64,000 bases of DNA from Wenzhouxiangella marina (GCF_001187785.1 NZ_CP012154.1:3404501-3468500), one strand, 5' to 3'; shown: positions 34,096-42,934, numbered from the stretch's first letter. Notes: a model not told the origin generated them from the sequence alone. Translations and numbers: made by a program.

Positions 34096-35135
34096 ACGAA
34101 CGAACGGCGCTGCTCGCGTCCATTGCGGAGACGATCAAAGACTACCGGTCGGGTGAATTACCCCCTCCCACACCTGAACACGTTGATCGTTGGATCCAGC
34201 AATTCGACAGAGAAGTTCAACTCCAAATGCTGCGGGAGATGGATTATGTACTCAAGCAAACATACTTTTCGCTCGCGAACGTTACGAACTTCCTGCGAGA
34301 CCTAGTCCGGACTGAAAAGCTCGTCGGCCAAGATCCTTGCGCTTTTTGGCGCACCGTGAACTTCCTTGATATCCAGCAAGGTGGGAACAGCCAGACCGAA
34401 ATGTTAGAGCTGTTTGACAAAGTGCTTCAAGAACAATGTGGATTCAGGGTTACCGAGTGCGGGGTCGAAAGCGCTGTCTATCTCTACCTGGACGACGGAC
34501 TCTTCACCGGTAACCGTGTTCGGCGAGATCTGGAAGCGTGGATAGCAACCGACTCGCCTGCCGCGGCCTCGTTGCACGTCGTGACCATTGCCCTCCACTC
34601 GGGCGGTCAGCACTACGCCAATGGGAGGATTAGGAACGCGCTCACAGCAACGCGCAAGGAATGCGCCATAACGTGGTGGCGAGCGATCGAGCTCGAGGAT
34701 CGGAAGGCATACAGCGACACTGCCGACGTTCTGCGACCGACGAGCATTCCCGACGACGCGGCCGTGCAGGACTACGTTAGAGGGATGAGACATCCGCCAA
34801 CCCTTAGGCGGCCTGGGAATGTTGGTGGCAAGTCTCTGTTCAGTAGTGATGCAGGGAAGCAGCTGCTCGAGCAGGAATTTCTGAAGGCGGGCGCACGAAT
34901 TCGCGGTCTCTGCCAAAATCTGGGCGACACACAGCGACCTCTAGGTCACATGACCCTGGAGACCCTCGGATTCGGATCTCTCATCGTTACGTTCCGAAAT
35001 TGCCCGAACAATGCGCCTTTGGCGCTTTGGGTTGGTGATCCGTGGTACCCGCTGTTCCGGCGAACCACAAACAGCCAGACGGCCATCAAGCACTTGTTTG
35101 AGGACCTGACAAGAGATGCGGGCGATGAGCGCTGA
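34092..35135 (+). CDS. PRTase-CE-like phosphoribosyltransferase
   Basis: A 347-aa protein I assign to the conflict-system phosphoribosyltransferase group (PRTase-CE). The PRPP-binding signature is YLYLDDGLFTGNRV, with Asp134-Asp135 and Thr139-Gly140; upstream FWRTVNFLDIQQGGNSQTEM fits the fold and downstream HVVTIALHSGGQHYANGRI completes it. The N-terminal 80 residues are helical and the C-terminal part ends in NAPLALWVGDPWYPLFRR. It would use PRPP-like or nucleotide substrates; the reaction is unknown. It is embedded between herA and a NADAR-HsdS gene with overlaps on both sides. The family call is from memory of motifs; I could not test it. Confidence 0.65.
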   Translation: MNERTALLASIAETIKDYRSGELPPPTPEHVDRWIQQFDREVQLQMLREMDYVLKQTYFSLANVTNFLRDLVRTEKLVGQDPCAFWRTVNFLDIQQGGNSQTEMLELFDKVLQEQCGFRVTECGVESAVYLYLDDGLFTGNRVRRDLEAWIATDSPAAASLHVVTIALHSGGQHYANGRIRNALTATRKECAITWWRAIELEDRKAYSDTADVLRPTSIPDDAAVQDYVRGMRHPPTLRRPGNVGGKSLFSSDAGKQLLEQEFLKAGARIRGLCQNLGDTQRPLGHMTLETLGFGSLIVTFRNCPNNAPLALWVGDPWYPLFRRTTNSQTAIKHLFEDLTRDAGDER

Positions 35136-37308
35136 CCAGACACGCACTTATCGCCGGGAAGAATGCATCGTCTTCCTGAAGACCGACGAACCGTTCGGTG
35201 GGCTGTCCAATATGGCTGGCGGGTTCCCGTTGTGCGTGAATGGTCTTGAAATCCGCACATCCGAGGCGCTCTACCAGGCCTGTCGCTTTCCGCATCTGCC
35301 CGAAGTGCAGAAGCTGATCATCGTGCAGAAGAGCCCGATGACGGCCAAGATGAAGAGCAAGCCGCATCGCAAGCACTCCCGACCGGACTGGGACCGGGTG
35401 CGGGTCAAGATCATGCGCTGGTGTTTGCGGGTAAAGCTCGCGCAGAACTGGGCAACGTTCAGCACGCTTCTGCAGGAGACAGGAGACCGCCCGATCGTCG
35501 AAGAGTCGCGCAAGGACGCGTTCTGGGGCGCGAAGCCGGTAGACGCTGACACGCTCGTCGGCATGAATGTGCTGGGGCGGTTGCTCATGGAATTGAGGGC
35601 TGCGATTGAAGGCGAGGGGCGGGAAGCGCTCCTTAAGGTGGACAGTCTCGATATCCCAGGCTTCCGGCTGGCGGGGCACCCGATTGAAACGGTCATCGCG
35701 GAAAACCCAGCGATGGCGCCGACCGAACCGCTTGACCAGAGCCCGCGCCCTGGTGAAGCGAGTTCGCCAAGGGAGTATCAGCCATCCCTGTTCGATTCGC
35801 CCAAGGGTCCGGACACAATGGTCCGCGATTCAGCGGCGGAGCAGCACGCAAGGGCGGGTATCGCCAGCCTCAAGCCCTATCCCGCGTTGAAAGACTCCGG
35901 CGTGCCGTGGCTGGGGGAGGTGCCGGAGCATTGGGAGGTGCGTAAGCTTCGTCATGTCCTTCGGCGCCGTACGGAGCGAAATCGGCCCGACCTTCCCCTG
36001 CTTTCGGTTGTTCGTGAGAAGGGCGTGATACGGCGGGATACGACGAGTGCCGATGAGAACCACAACTACATTCCCGACGATCTGACCAACTATAAGGTCG
36101 TGCGACCAGGGCAGTTTGCCATGAACAAGATGAAGGCTTGGCAAGGATCGTACGGCGTATCCCGATACGATGGAATCGTCAGCCCGGCCTACTTCGTATT
36201 CGATTTATGGGGCGTAGATGGCAACTTCTTCCACGCTGCAATCCGCTCCCGCGCATATGTACCCCAATTTACGCGGGCATCTGATGGCGTGCGCATCGGT
36301 CAGTGGGACTTAGCGGAGTCGCGGATGCGGGAGATCCCGTTCCTTGTCCCGCCTCTCCCAGAACAAGCAGCTATCGTCCGCTTCCTCGATCACGCAGACC
36401 GGCGGATTCGGCGGTACGTCCGCGCCAAGCAGAAGTTGATCAAGCTGCTGGAGGAGCAGAAGCAGGCCATCATCCACCGCGCCGTCACCCGCGGGCTCGA
36501 CCCCAACGTCCGCCTCAAGCCCTCCGGCGTGGAGTGGGTGGGGGAGGTGCCGGCGCATTGGGAAGTATTGCGCCTGAAATCACTGATTTCCAGACTAGAC
36601 CAAGGAGTAAGCCCTCAAGCAGAGAATCGTGTTGCAGAAGCGGGCTCTTGGGGTGTATTGAAAGCAGGCTGCGTAAATCGAGGCGTATTCCGTGAGAAGG
36701 AACATAAGCGGCTACCGGAAGGCTTCATATTCGACGAAAAACTTGCCATCTCGGAAGGTGACGTACTTGTCTCGAGGGCAAGCGGTTCGCCCCACCTGGT
36801 TGGATCAGTCGGCCGTGTAGCGGAACTGACATCCAACTTGATTCTCTCTGACAAGATTTTTCGGCCTGTATTTGTACCGAATGCTAGACCAGAGTACATG
36901 GTGCTGGCCATGAACAGCCGCTACTATCGACTTCAAGTTGAGCAAGCGATTAGCGGTGCTGAGGGTCTTGCGAATAATTTGCCCTCTTCATCGCTTCGTA
37001 GGTTTGTGTTTGCCGTTCCACCCGTTAAGGAGCAGCTTGACATTGCAGAGTCGCTGCGTTCCGCTATTGACGACGTTAGTGCGACTGTGGAACGATCCGA
37101 AAGAGAGATCGAGCTGCTCAACGAATTCCGCACTCGCCTGTTTGCTGACGCCGTAACGGGCAAGTTAGACGTGCGGGAGGCGGCGGCGAAGCTTCCGGAT
37201 TTGGAGGAAAATCCGGGGATGGCCGAGCCGTTAGATGAGCTGGCTGCTGGCGAGGCCGCGGAGTTCGATGACGAGTTGGACGTGGAAGCGGAGGAGGCCG
37301 GGGCGTGA
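35116..37308 (+). CDS. hsdS: NADAR domain fused to type I specificity subunit HsdS
   Basis: A 730-aa fusion. Residues about 15-175 are a NADAR (YbiA-like) domain: FGGLSNMAGGFPLCVNGLEI, RTSEALYQACRF, SPMTAKMKSKPHRKHS and KDAFWGAK match YbiA motif by motif, ending NVLGRLLMELR. After a linker (PSLFDSPKGPDTM) comes HsdS, with two target-recognition repeats opening PWLGEVPEHWEVRKL (about 262) and EWVGEVPAHWEVLRL (about 475), each followed by a coiled spacer. HsdS gives the DNA sequence; NADAR acts on ADP-ribose-type linkages. The frame is unbroken. An internal ATG at 35818 has AAGGG ten bases upstream, so separate HsdS could also be made. The start is 35116 or 35125; both overlap the PRTase gene. 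Confidence 0.88.
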   Translation: MRAMSADQTRTYRREECIVFLKTDEPFGGLSNMAGGFPLCVNGLEIRTSEALYQACRFPHLPEVQKLIIVQKSPMTAKMKSKPHRKHSRPDWDRVRVKIMRWCLRVKLAQNWATFSTLLQETGDRPIVEESRKDAFWGAKPVDADTLVGMNVLGRLLMELRAAIEGEGREALLKVDSLDIPGFRLAGHPIETVIAENPAMAPTEPLDQSPRPGEASSPREYQPSLFDSPKGPDTMVRDSAAEQHARAGIASLKPYPALKDSGVPWLGEVPEHWEVRKLRHVLRRRTERNRPDLPLLSVVREKGVIRRDTTSADENHNYIPDDLTNYKVVRPGQFAMNKMKAWQGSYGVSRYDGIVSPAYFVFDLWGVDGNFFHAAIRSRAYVPQFTRASDGVRIGQWDLAESRMREIPFLVPPLPEQAAIVRFLDHADRRIRRYVRAKQKLIKLLEEQKQAIIHRAVTRGLDPNVRLKPSGVEWVGEVPAHWEVLRLKSLISRLDQGVSPQAENRVAEAGSWGVLKAGCVNRGVFREKEHKRLPEGFIFDEKLAISEGDVLVSRASGSPHLVGSVGRVAELTSNLILSDKIFRPVFVPNARPEYMVLAMNSRYYRLQVEQAISGAEGLANNLPSSSLRRFVFAVPPVKEQLDIAESLRSAIDDVSATVERSEREIELLNEFRTRLFADAVTGKLDVREAAAKLPDLEENPGMAEPLDELAAGEAAEFDDELDVEAEEAGA

Positions 37309-38771
37309 CCGGCGACCGGCCTTCCGAATATCTCGCGAGCTTGATTCGGGAGCTCTGTGCTCTGCCGCGCGAAACGGAGTGGGCCGAGTTCAAGGTCAAC
37401 GACGCAGAACCCCAAGCCATTGGCGAGTACATCTCGGCACTCGCGAATGCGGCCGCCCTGGCCGGCAAGGCCTTCGCCTATCTCGTCTGGGGTGTGCGCG
37501 ATGACGATCATGCGGTCGTGGGCACGACCTTCGATCCGAGCGCAGCGAAGGTCGGTAATGAGGAGCTGGAGAATTGGCTCTTGCGCACCATGGAGCCCAA
37601 GATCGACTTCCGGTTCCTGCGTGTCGACCTGGACGGCGCGCCGGTCGTGCTCCTCGAAATCACTCGAGCCGCGCGTCATCCGGTGCGCTTTTCCGGTCAG
37701 GAGTTCATCCGCGTTGGTTCCTACAAAAAGAAGCTCAAGGATTTCCCCGAGAAGGAACGGGCGTTGTGGCGCATTTTCGACCAGACGCCGTTCGAAGACG
37801 GTATCGCCGCTGAGCGGGCGACGGGCAACGAGGTCCTGAGGCTGCTGGATTACCCGGCCTACTTCGAGCTGCTCGAACGGTCGTTACCAGCGAATCGGGA
37901 CGGGATCCTGGAGGCCCTGGCCGATGATCGGCTAGTCCGTGGCAGCGACGCCGGCGGATGGGACATCACCAACCTTGGTGCTGTGCTGTTCGCCAAGCGA
38001 CTCGATGGCTTTCATACGCTGCGTCGCAAAGCCGTGCGCGTTGTGCAATATCGCGGCAACGGCCGCACCGAGACGCTCAGAGAGCAGGAAGGTGGCAAAG
38101 GTTACGCCAGCGGCTTTGAGGGCCTGATCGGCTACATCAATGGCCTACTGCCCGCGAACGAGGTCATCGGCAAGGCGCTGCGCCGGAGCGTGCCGATGTT
38201 CCCCGAGCTGGCAGTGCGCGAGTTGGTGGCCAACGCTCTCATCCACCAAGACTTTCTCGTGGCCGGGGCGGGCCCGATGGTGGAGATCTTCGACGATCGG
38301 ATCGAGATCACGAATCCCGGCGAGCCGCTCGTCGACACCCAGCGTTTTGTGGACACGCCGCCGCGCTCGCGCAACGAGGCCCTTGCCTCGCTGATGCGCC
38401 GGTTCCGGATCTGCGAGGAACGCGGCAGCGGTATCGACAAGGTCGTCTCCCAGGTGGAGCTGTTCCAGCTGCCCGCGCCCCTGTTCGAGAGCCCGAAAGG
38501 CTTTACGCGGGCGGTTCTGTTCGCGCACAAGCCTCTGACGGCGATGGATCGAATGGACCGTGTGAGGGCCTGCTATCTCCATGCCTGCCTGAAATGGGTG
38601 ACGCGGGACTATCTGACCAATGCGTCCCTCAGAGAGCGGTTTGGCGTAGAAGAGAAGAACAAAGCCGCCGTCTCGCGTTACATCCGAGAGGCAGTCGAAT
38701 CCGGCATGATCAGGCCATTCGATGAGGGCGCGGCCAAAAAACTGATGAAATATGTCCCGTTTTGGGCGTGA
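37305..38771 (+). CDS. AlbA_2 / GHKL ATP-binding protein
   Basis: A 488-aa protein of the COG2865 type. The N-terminal AlbA_2 domain begins ETEWAEFKVNDAEPQAIGEY and includes FSGQEFIRVGSYKKKLKDFP. The C-terminal GHKL ATPase-like domain has the N-box in ELVANALIHQDFLV, the FDDRIEITNPGEP box and the G-box in ERGSGIDKVV, then a helix-turn-helix at the end (REAVESGMIRPFDEGA). Such proteins often sit beside type I restriction genes as regulators or accessory factors; function is unproven. Start GTG 37305 overlaps the HsdS stop (GTGA), so it belongs to the same unit. It ends 112 bases before hsdR. Confidence 0.8.
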   Translation: MTGDRPSEYLASLIRELCALPRETEWAEFKVNDAEPQAIGEYISALANAAALAGKAFAYLVWGVRDDDHAVVGTTFDPSAAKVGNEELENWLLRTMEPKIDFRFLRVDLDGAPVVLLEITRAARHPVRFSGQEFIRVGSYKKKLKDFPEKERALWRIFDQTPFEDGIAAERATGNEVLRLLDYPAYFELLERSLPANRDGILEALADDRLVRGSDAGGWDITNLGAVLFAKRLDGFHTLRRKAVRVVQYRGNGRTETLREQEGGKGYASGFEGLIGYINGLLPANEVIGKALRRSVPMFPELAVRELVANALIHQDFLVAGAGPMVEIFDDRIEITNPGEPLVDTQRFVDTPPRSRNEALASLMRRFRICEERGSGIDKVVSQVELFQLPAPLFESPKGFTRAVLFAHKPLTAMDRMDRVRACYLHACLKWVTRDYLTNASLRERFGVEEKNKAAVSRYIREAVESGMIRPFDEGAAKKLMKYVPFWA

Positions 38772-38883
38772 TTTTTGATTGATGGACGCTTGAATTAAGA
38801 CTTGCCAGATGCGCTTTTTTTATAAATATTTTTTCGAAACAGTATCTTACAGCTCCGAGTTTAATTGATGGGTAATTGATTCA
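38772..38883 (+). promoter_or_regulatory. AT-rich gap before hsdR
   Basis: 112 bases, clearly richer in A and T than anything near it (TTTTTTATAAATATTTTTTC at about 38815-38834). This is the only real gap in the restriction locus, so hsdR probably has its own promoter here. A TTGCCA lies at 38802 and TATAAA at 38821, but the spacing of 13 is not standard, so I do not fix the elements. Confidence 0.4.
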
Positions 38884-41800
38884 ATGCCGCCGACAACCAC
38901 GGACACCAGCGAACGCGGGCTCGAACAGCTGGTCTGCACGGCCCTGACCGGCTCGCCCTGCGACCCGGGGGCGGAACCCCAGGGCCCTACTCGGGAGCGG
39001 CCAGCCGCTTACGCGGCCGGCTGGATCGGCGGGCATCCGAACGACTACGACCGAGAGCACTGCGTGGACCTGGTGCAGCTTGCGGATTTTCTGCAAGAGA
39101 CCCAGCCGGAGGTCGCAGAGGCGCTGAGCCTGGGGGTCGACGGACCGACCCGGCGCAAGTTCCTGGCGCGCCTGCAGGGCGAAATTACCAGGCGCGGGAC
39201 GATCGACGTGCTGCGTCGTGGCATCAAGCACGGCCCGAACGATATCGATCTTTTCTACGGCACGCCGTCACCCGGGAATGAGACGGCCGCCGTTCGCTAC
39301 GCCGCCAACCGCTTCAGCGTCACCCGCCAGCTTCGTTACAGCCGCGACGAAACCCAGCTTGCGCTGGATCTCGGCCTGTTCATCAATGGTCTTCCCGTGG
39401 CCACTTTCGAGCTGAAAAACAGCCTGACCAAGCAGACAGTGGACGATGCCGTCGAGCAGTACAAGCGCGATCGCAGCCCGCGCGAAAAGCTGTTCGAGTT
39501 TGGCCGCTGCGTTGCGCACTTTGCCGTTGACGATCATGAGGTCCGATTCTGCACGCATTTGAAGGGCAAGAACTCGTGGTTCCTGCCCTTCAATCAGGGC
39601 TGGGGTCACGGCGCCGGCAATCCGCCGAATCCGAATGGCCTGAAGACCGACTATCTCTGGAACCGCATACTGACCCGCGACAGTCTGACGGACATTCTCG
39701 AAAACTACGCCCAGGTCGTCGAATTCAAGGACGAGAAGACCGGCCGCAAGAAGGCCACGCAGATCTGGCCGCGCTTTCACCAGCTCGATGTCGTGCGCCG
39801 GCTTCTGGCGGATGCCGGCGAGCGCGGCGCAGGGCACCGTTACCTGATTCAGCATTCGGCCGGTAGCGGCAAGTCGAATTCCATCGCCTGGCTCGCTCAC
39901 CAGCTCATTGGACTGTCCAGAGACGATTCGATGGTGTTCGACTCCATTATCGTGGTCACGGACCGACGCATTCTCGACAAGCAGATCCGCGACACGATCA
40001 AGCAGTTTGCGCAGGTAGGTGCGACAGTCGGGCACGCCGAACGCTCCGGCGATCTGCGCAAGTTCATCGCCGAGGGCAAGAAGATCATCATCTCGACGGT
40101 GCAGAAGTTTTCGTTCATTCTCGACGAGATCGGCAACGAGCATCGCGGCCGGCGCTTCGCGATCATCATTGACGAGGCCCATTCAAGCCAAGGTGGGCGC
40201 ACTTCGGCAGCGCTCTCCGTCGCGCTATCCGGTACCGGTGACGGGGAAGACGATGAGACCCTCGAAGACAGCATCAATCGCCTGATGGAGGCCAAGAAGC
40301 TGCTGCCGAACGCGAGCTATTTTGCCTTCACAGCCACGCCGAAGAACAAGACGCTAGAGATTTTCGGCAAACCTGAGCCGCAATCCGACGGCAGCGTGCG
40401 GCACCGCCCGTTTCACAGCTATACGATGAAGCAGGCGATCGAGGAAGGCTTCATCCTGGACGTGTTGCGCCACTACACCCCAGTGGAGAGCTACTACCGG
40501 CTGGTCAAGAAGGTCGAGGGCGATCCGAAGTTTGACACCAAGCGGGCCAAGAAGAAGCTGCGCCGCTACGTCGAGAGCCATGACCATGCCATTCGCCTGA
40601 AAGCTGAGATCATGGTGGACCACTTCCATGAGCAGGTGATCGGGCTTAACAAGATCGGCGGAAAGGCCCGGGCGATGGTGGTGACCAGCGGCATCGAGCG
40701 AGCCATCCAGTATTTCCACGCCATCCGCGATTACCTCGCCGACCGCAAGAGCCCCTATCAGGCCATCGTGGCCTTCTCCGGGGAGCATGAATATGGCGGC
40801 ACGAAAGTCACCGAGGCGTCGCTTAACGGATTCCCAGCCAGCCAGATCGCCGACAAGATCGAACAGGACCCCTACCGATTCCTGATCTGCGCGGACAAGT
40901 TCCAGACCGGTTACGACGAGCCGCTGTTGCACACGATGTACGTGGACAAGGTTCTCTCGGGCATCAAAGCGGTGCAGACCCTCTCCCGCCTGAACCGAGC
41001 GCATCCGCAGAAGCACGACGTGTTCGTGCTCGACTTCATGAACGACGCCGACACGATCAAGGCCTCATTCGCCGACTACTACCGCACCACCATCCTGGCC
41101 GAAGAGACCGATCCGGATAAGCTGCATGACCTGAAGGCGGCGCTTGACGGAGCCCAGGTTTACACGGCAGAGAAAATCGATGAGCTCGTCACGTTGTATC
41201 TTGGCGGCGCGGACCGGGACTGTCTCGATCTGATTCTCGATGCCTGCGTCGCAGACTATCGGGAACAGCTCGACGAGGATGGCCAGGTCGACTTCAAGGG
41301 CAAGGCCAAGGCGTTCCTGCGAGCCTATGGCTTCCTGTCCCAGGTCCTGCCTTACACGAACGCTGATTGGGAGAAGCTCTCGATCTTTCTGACTTTCCTC
41401 GTTCCGAAGCTACCGGCGCCGGTCGAGGAGGATCTCTCTCGCGGCATCCTGGACGCCATCGACATGGACAGCTACCGGGTCGAGAAGCAGACCGCCATCC
41501 GCATCCAGCTCCCGGACGCCGACGCCGAAATCGAGCCGTTGCCGACAAGCGGCGGCGGCCGCAGGCCCGAACCGGAACTCGATCGCCTCTCCAACATCAT
41601 CAAGACCTTCAACGACCAGTTCGGGAACATCGCCTGGAGCGACGCGGATCGCGTGCACAGGCTGATCACCGAGGACATTCCGAGTCGAGTCGCTGCCGAT
41701 GAAGCCTACCGCAACGCGAAGCTGAACTCGGACAAGCAGAACGCCCGCATCGAGCACGACAAGGCCCTGGCGCGGGTGATGACTGCCGTACTAAAAGACG

Positions 41801-41898
41801 ACACGGAACTGTTCAAGCAGTTCATGGACAATGACTCTTTCCGCCGCTGGATGACGGACACGGTGTTTGGATTGACTTACGAATCAGCGAGAAGCTAG
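38884..41898 (+). CDS. hsdR: type I restriction endonuclease subunit HsdR
   Basis: A 1004-aa restriction subunit. The PD-(D/E)xK nuclease lies in the N-terminal third: Asp162 in ALDLGLFINGLP and Glu176-x-Lys178 in FELKNSL. The motor domain has Walker A SAGSGKS (325-331) and DEAH at 430-433 (IIIDEAHSS), followed by SF2 motifs such as YFAFTATPKNKTLEIF and ADKFQTGYDEPLLHTM. The final 250 residues contact HsdM. It translocates and cuts unmodified DNA with HsdM2S. All the key residues are present, so it should be active. It is separated from the rest by an AT-rich gap. Its stop overlaps by four bases the stop of the convergent nucleotidyltransferase gene. Confidence 0.95.
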   Translation: MPPTTTDTSERGLEQLVCTALTGSPCDPGAEPQGPTRERPAAYAAGWIGGHPNDYDREHCVDLVQLADFLQETQPEVAEALSLGVDGPTRRKFLARLQGEITRRGTIDVLRRGIKHGPNDIDLFYGTPSPGNETAAVRYAANRFSVTRQLRYSRDETQLALDLGLFINGLPVATFELKNSLTKQTVDDAVEQYKRDRSPREKLFEFGRCVAHFAVDDHEVRFCTHLKGKNSWFLPFNQGWGHGAGNPPNPNGLKTDYLWNRILTRDSLTDILENYAQVVEFKDEKTGRKKATQIWPRFHQLDVVRRLLADAGERGAGHRYLIQHSAGSGKSNSIAWLAHQLIGLSRDDSMVFDSIIVVTDRRILDKQIRDTIKQFAQVGATVGHAERSGDLRKFIAEGKKIIISTVQKFSFILDEIGNEHRGRRFAIIIDEAHSSQGGRTSAALSVALSGTGDGEDDETLEDSINRLMEAKKLLPNASYFAFTATPKNKTLEIFGKPEPQSDGSVRHRPFHSYTMKQAIEEGFILDVLRHYTPVESYYRLVKKVEGDPKFDTKRAKKKLRRYVESHDHAIRLKAEIMVDHFHEQVIGLNKIGGKARAMVVTSGIERAIQYFHAIRDYLADRKSPYQAIVAFSGEHEYGGTKVTEASLNGFPASQIADKIEQDPYRFLICADKFQTGYDEPLLHTMYVDKVLSGIKAVQTLSRLNRAHPQKHDVFVLDFMNDADTIKASFADYYRTTILAEETDPDKLHDLKAALDGAQVYTAEKIDELVTLYLGGADRDCLDLILDACVADYREQLDEDGQVDFKGKAKAFLRAYGFLSQVLPYTNADWEKLSIFLTFLVPKLPAPVEEDLSRGILDAIDMDSYRVEKQTAIRIQLPDADAEIEPLPTSGGGRRPEPELDRLSNIIKTFNDQFGNIAWSDADRVHRLITEDIPSRVAADEAYRNAKLNSDKQNARIEHDKALARVMTAVLKDDTELFKQFMDNDSFRRWMTDTVFGLTYESARS

Positions 41899-42395
41899 AA
41901 CACGCAGGTAAGCGCCTCGACATCCTGCAGTCGTCTGATCAAGGTTGCCTGATCCAATAGCCCTGCACGGATCAGGGCTGCGTTGAACTCGAGGTCCTTC
42001 GGCCGGCCCGCACCGTACTTCGATAACGCCAGGTCATGTACCTCCATGCAAAGCCCGGTGAACTTGCCAGCCTTGACCGGATTGGCTCTCTGCATCCAGT
42101 CCTTCGGCGCGTACTGCGGTGTACTGCTCGACAGACCTTGGGCGTAGTAGTGGTTCTCGATCTCGAAGTCGGAACCTTCGCCAAGCACCCAATCGATCCG
42201 ATCGCTGACCCGACGCTCCTCCTCTGGATCATCCAGGCCTGGCACGACATCCATATCACGCGTCTGGACCAGCGCTGCTTCGGCTGAGTCTTCGATGACA
42301 GCCAGAACGGCCGAAGCGCCGATGATGTAGAAGTACTCGAGGCCAGTTCGTCTGCCGACCTCCGCAATCAAGTGCTCGAGTTGATCACGAGTCAC
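41895..42395 (-). CDS. DUF6036-type nucleotidyltransferase, likely toxin
   Basis: A 166-aa nucleotidyltransferase-fold protein from a GTG start at 42395. It has YIIGASAVLAVIEDSAEAA, then LVQTRDMDVVPGLDD, which supplies the D-x-D of the nucleotidyltransferase active site, and a C-terminal DLALSKYGAGRPKDLEFNAA segment typical of DUF6036. The start overlaps the stop of the winged-helix gene (GTGA), so they form a pair arranged like a toxin-antitoxin unit. Related minimal nucleotidyltransferases modify tRNA and block translation. Whether this one is toxic is inference. It converges with hsdR, the two stops overlapping. Confidence 0.78.
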   Translation of the reverse strand: MTRDQLEHLIAEVGRRTGLEYFYIIGASAVLAVIEDSAEAALVQTRDMDVVPGLDDPEEERRVSDRIDWVLGEGSDFEIENHYYAQGLSSSTPQYAPKDWMQRANPVKAGKFTGLCMEVHDLALSKYGAGRPKDLEFNAALIRAGLLDQATLIRRLQDVEALTCVF

Positions 42396-42901
42396 GCGAC
42401 TTGACCGAGATTTTCAAAAATCCGGCGCCGCTCTTCTGGACGGATCAATGCCGTGAATGGGGACTCCTTGCGGAGAAGATCTGCGTCTTCAGAGTCTTCA
42501 GTCATCTTGCGGAGCAAGCGAGGTCGGGGGCCTGCGATCAGCTGCCTCCAGCGCTCGTGATAGGGATGACCAGCGGGGTTCGCGGATTCGAGCGCAGCGA
42601 GCCTGGCTTCAGCCTGCTGCAGCAGCTGCGGTGTTTTCACCAGGCGATGAGCAATTGCTTCATGAAGGCGACGGCGACGCAGATCGGCAAGACCCGCACG
42701 CCCCCCAACCCAGTGGTACCGAGAGCTTCTCGCCCTGCCCTCGGCAATCACCAGGCCGCGCGCCTGAAGGCGTAACAGCATTCGGGACAGGGTCGGCTGG
42801 CTGATGCCCAGAAGCGCTGCCAGCTCCGGCGCATGCCCCCCGTCCGGCATGGCGGCCAGATGTCCGATGAGTCGATCCAAGAGGTCTGTGCGTTCGGGCA
42901 T
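42392..42901 (-). CDS. winged-helix regulator, likely antitoxin
   Basis: A 169-aa protein counted from ATG 42901 (MPERTDLLDRLIGHLAAMPD); a longer frame upstream is not supported because the promoter lies within it. The winged helix is clear in HAPELAALLGISQPTLSRML and LRLQARGLVIAEGRARSSRY. The C-terminal half is helical and Arg-rich. It overlaps the nucleotidyltransferase gene (GTGA), which suggests that it represses the operon and counters the enzyme. It would bind the direct repeats at 42913-42934. Similar HTH-plus-DUF6036 pairs occur in many bacteria. The role as antitoxin is inferred from arrangement. Confidence 0.72.
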   Translation of the reverse strand: MPERTDLLDRLIGHLAAMPDGGHAPELAALLGISQPTLSRMLLRLQARGLVIAEGRARSSRYHWVGGRAGLADLRRRRLHEAIAHRLVKTPQLLQQAEARLAALESANPAGHPYHERWRQLIAGPRPRLLRKMTEDSEDADLLRKESPFTALIRPEERRRIFENLGQVA

Positions 42902-42912
42902 CGCTCGACATG

Positions 42913-42934
42913 TGAATAGATACTGAATAGATAA
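42913..42934 (-). repeat. 11-bp direct repeat, likely operator
   Basis: Read on the minus strand, TTATCTATTCA is followed at once by GTATCTATTCA. The pair lies 12 bases upstream of the winged-helix gene start, overlapping its -10 region, and fits a binding site for that protein. Confidence 0.6.

Noticed and set aside
38795-38835. Defined -35/-10 pair for hsdR
   Set aside because: TTGCCA and TATAAA are only 13 bases apart, so I list the AT-rich gap but not the elements.
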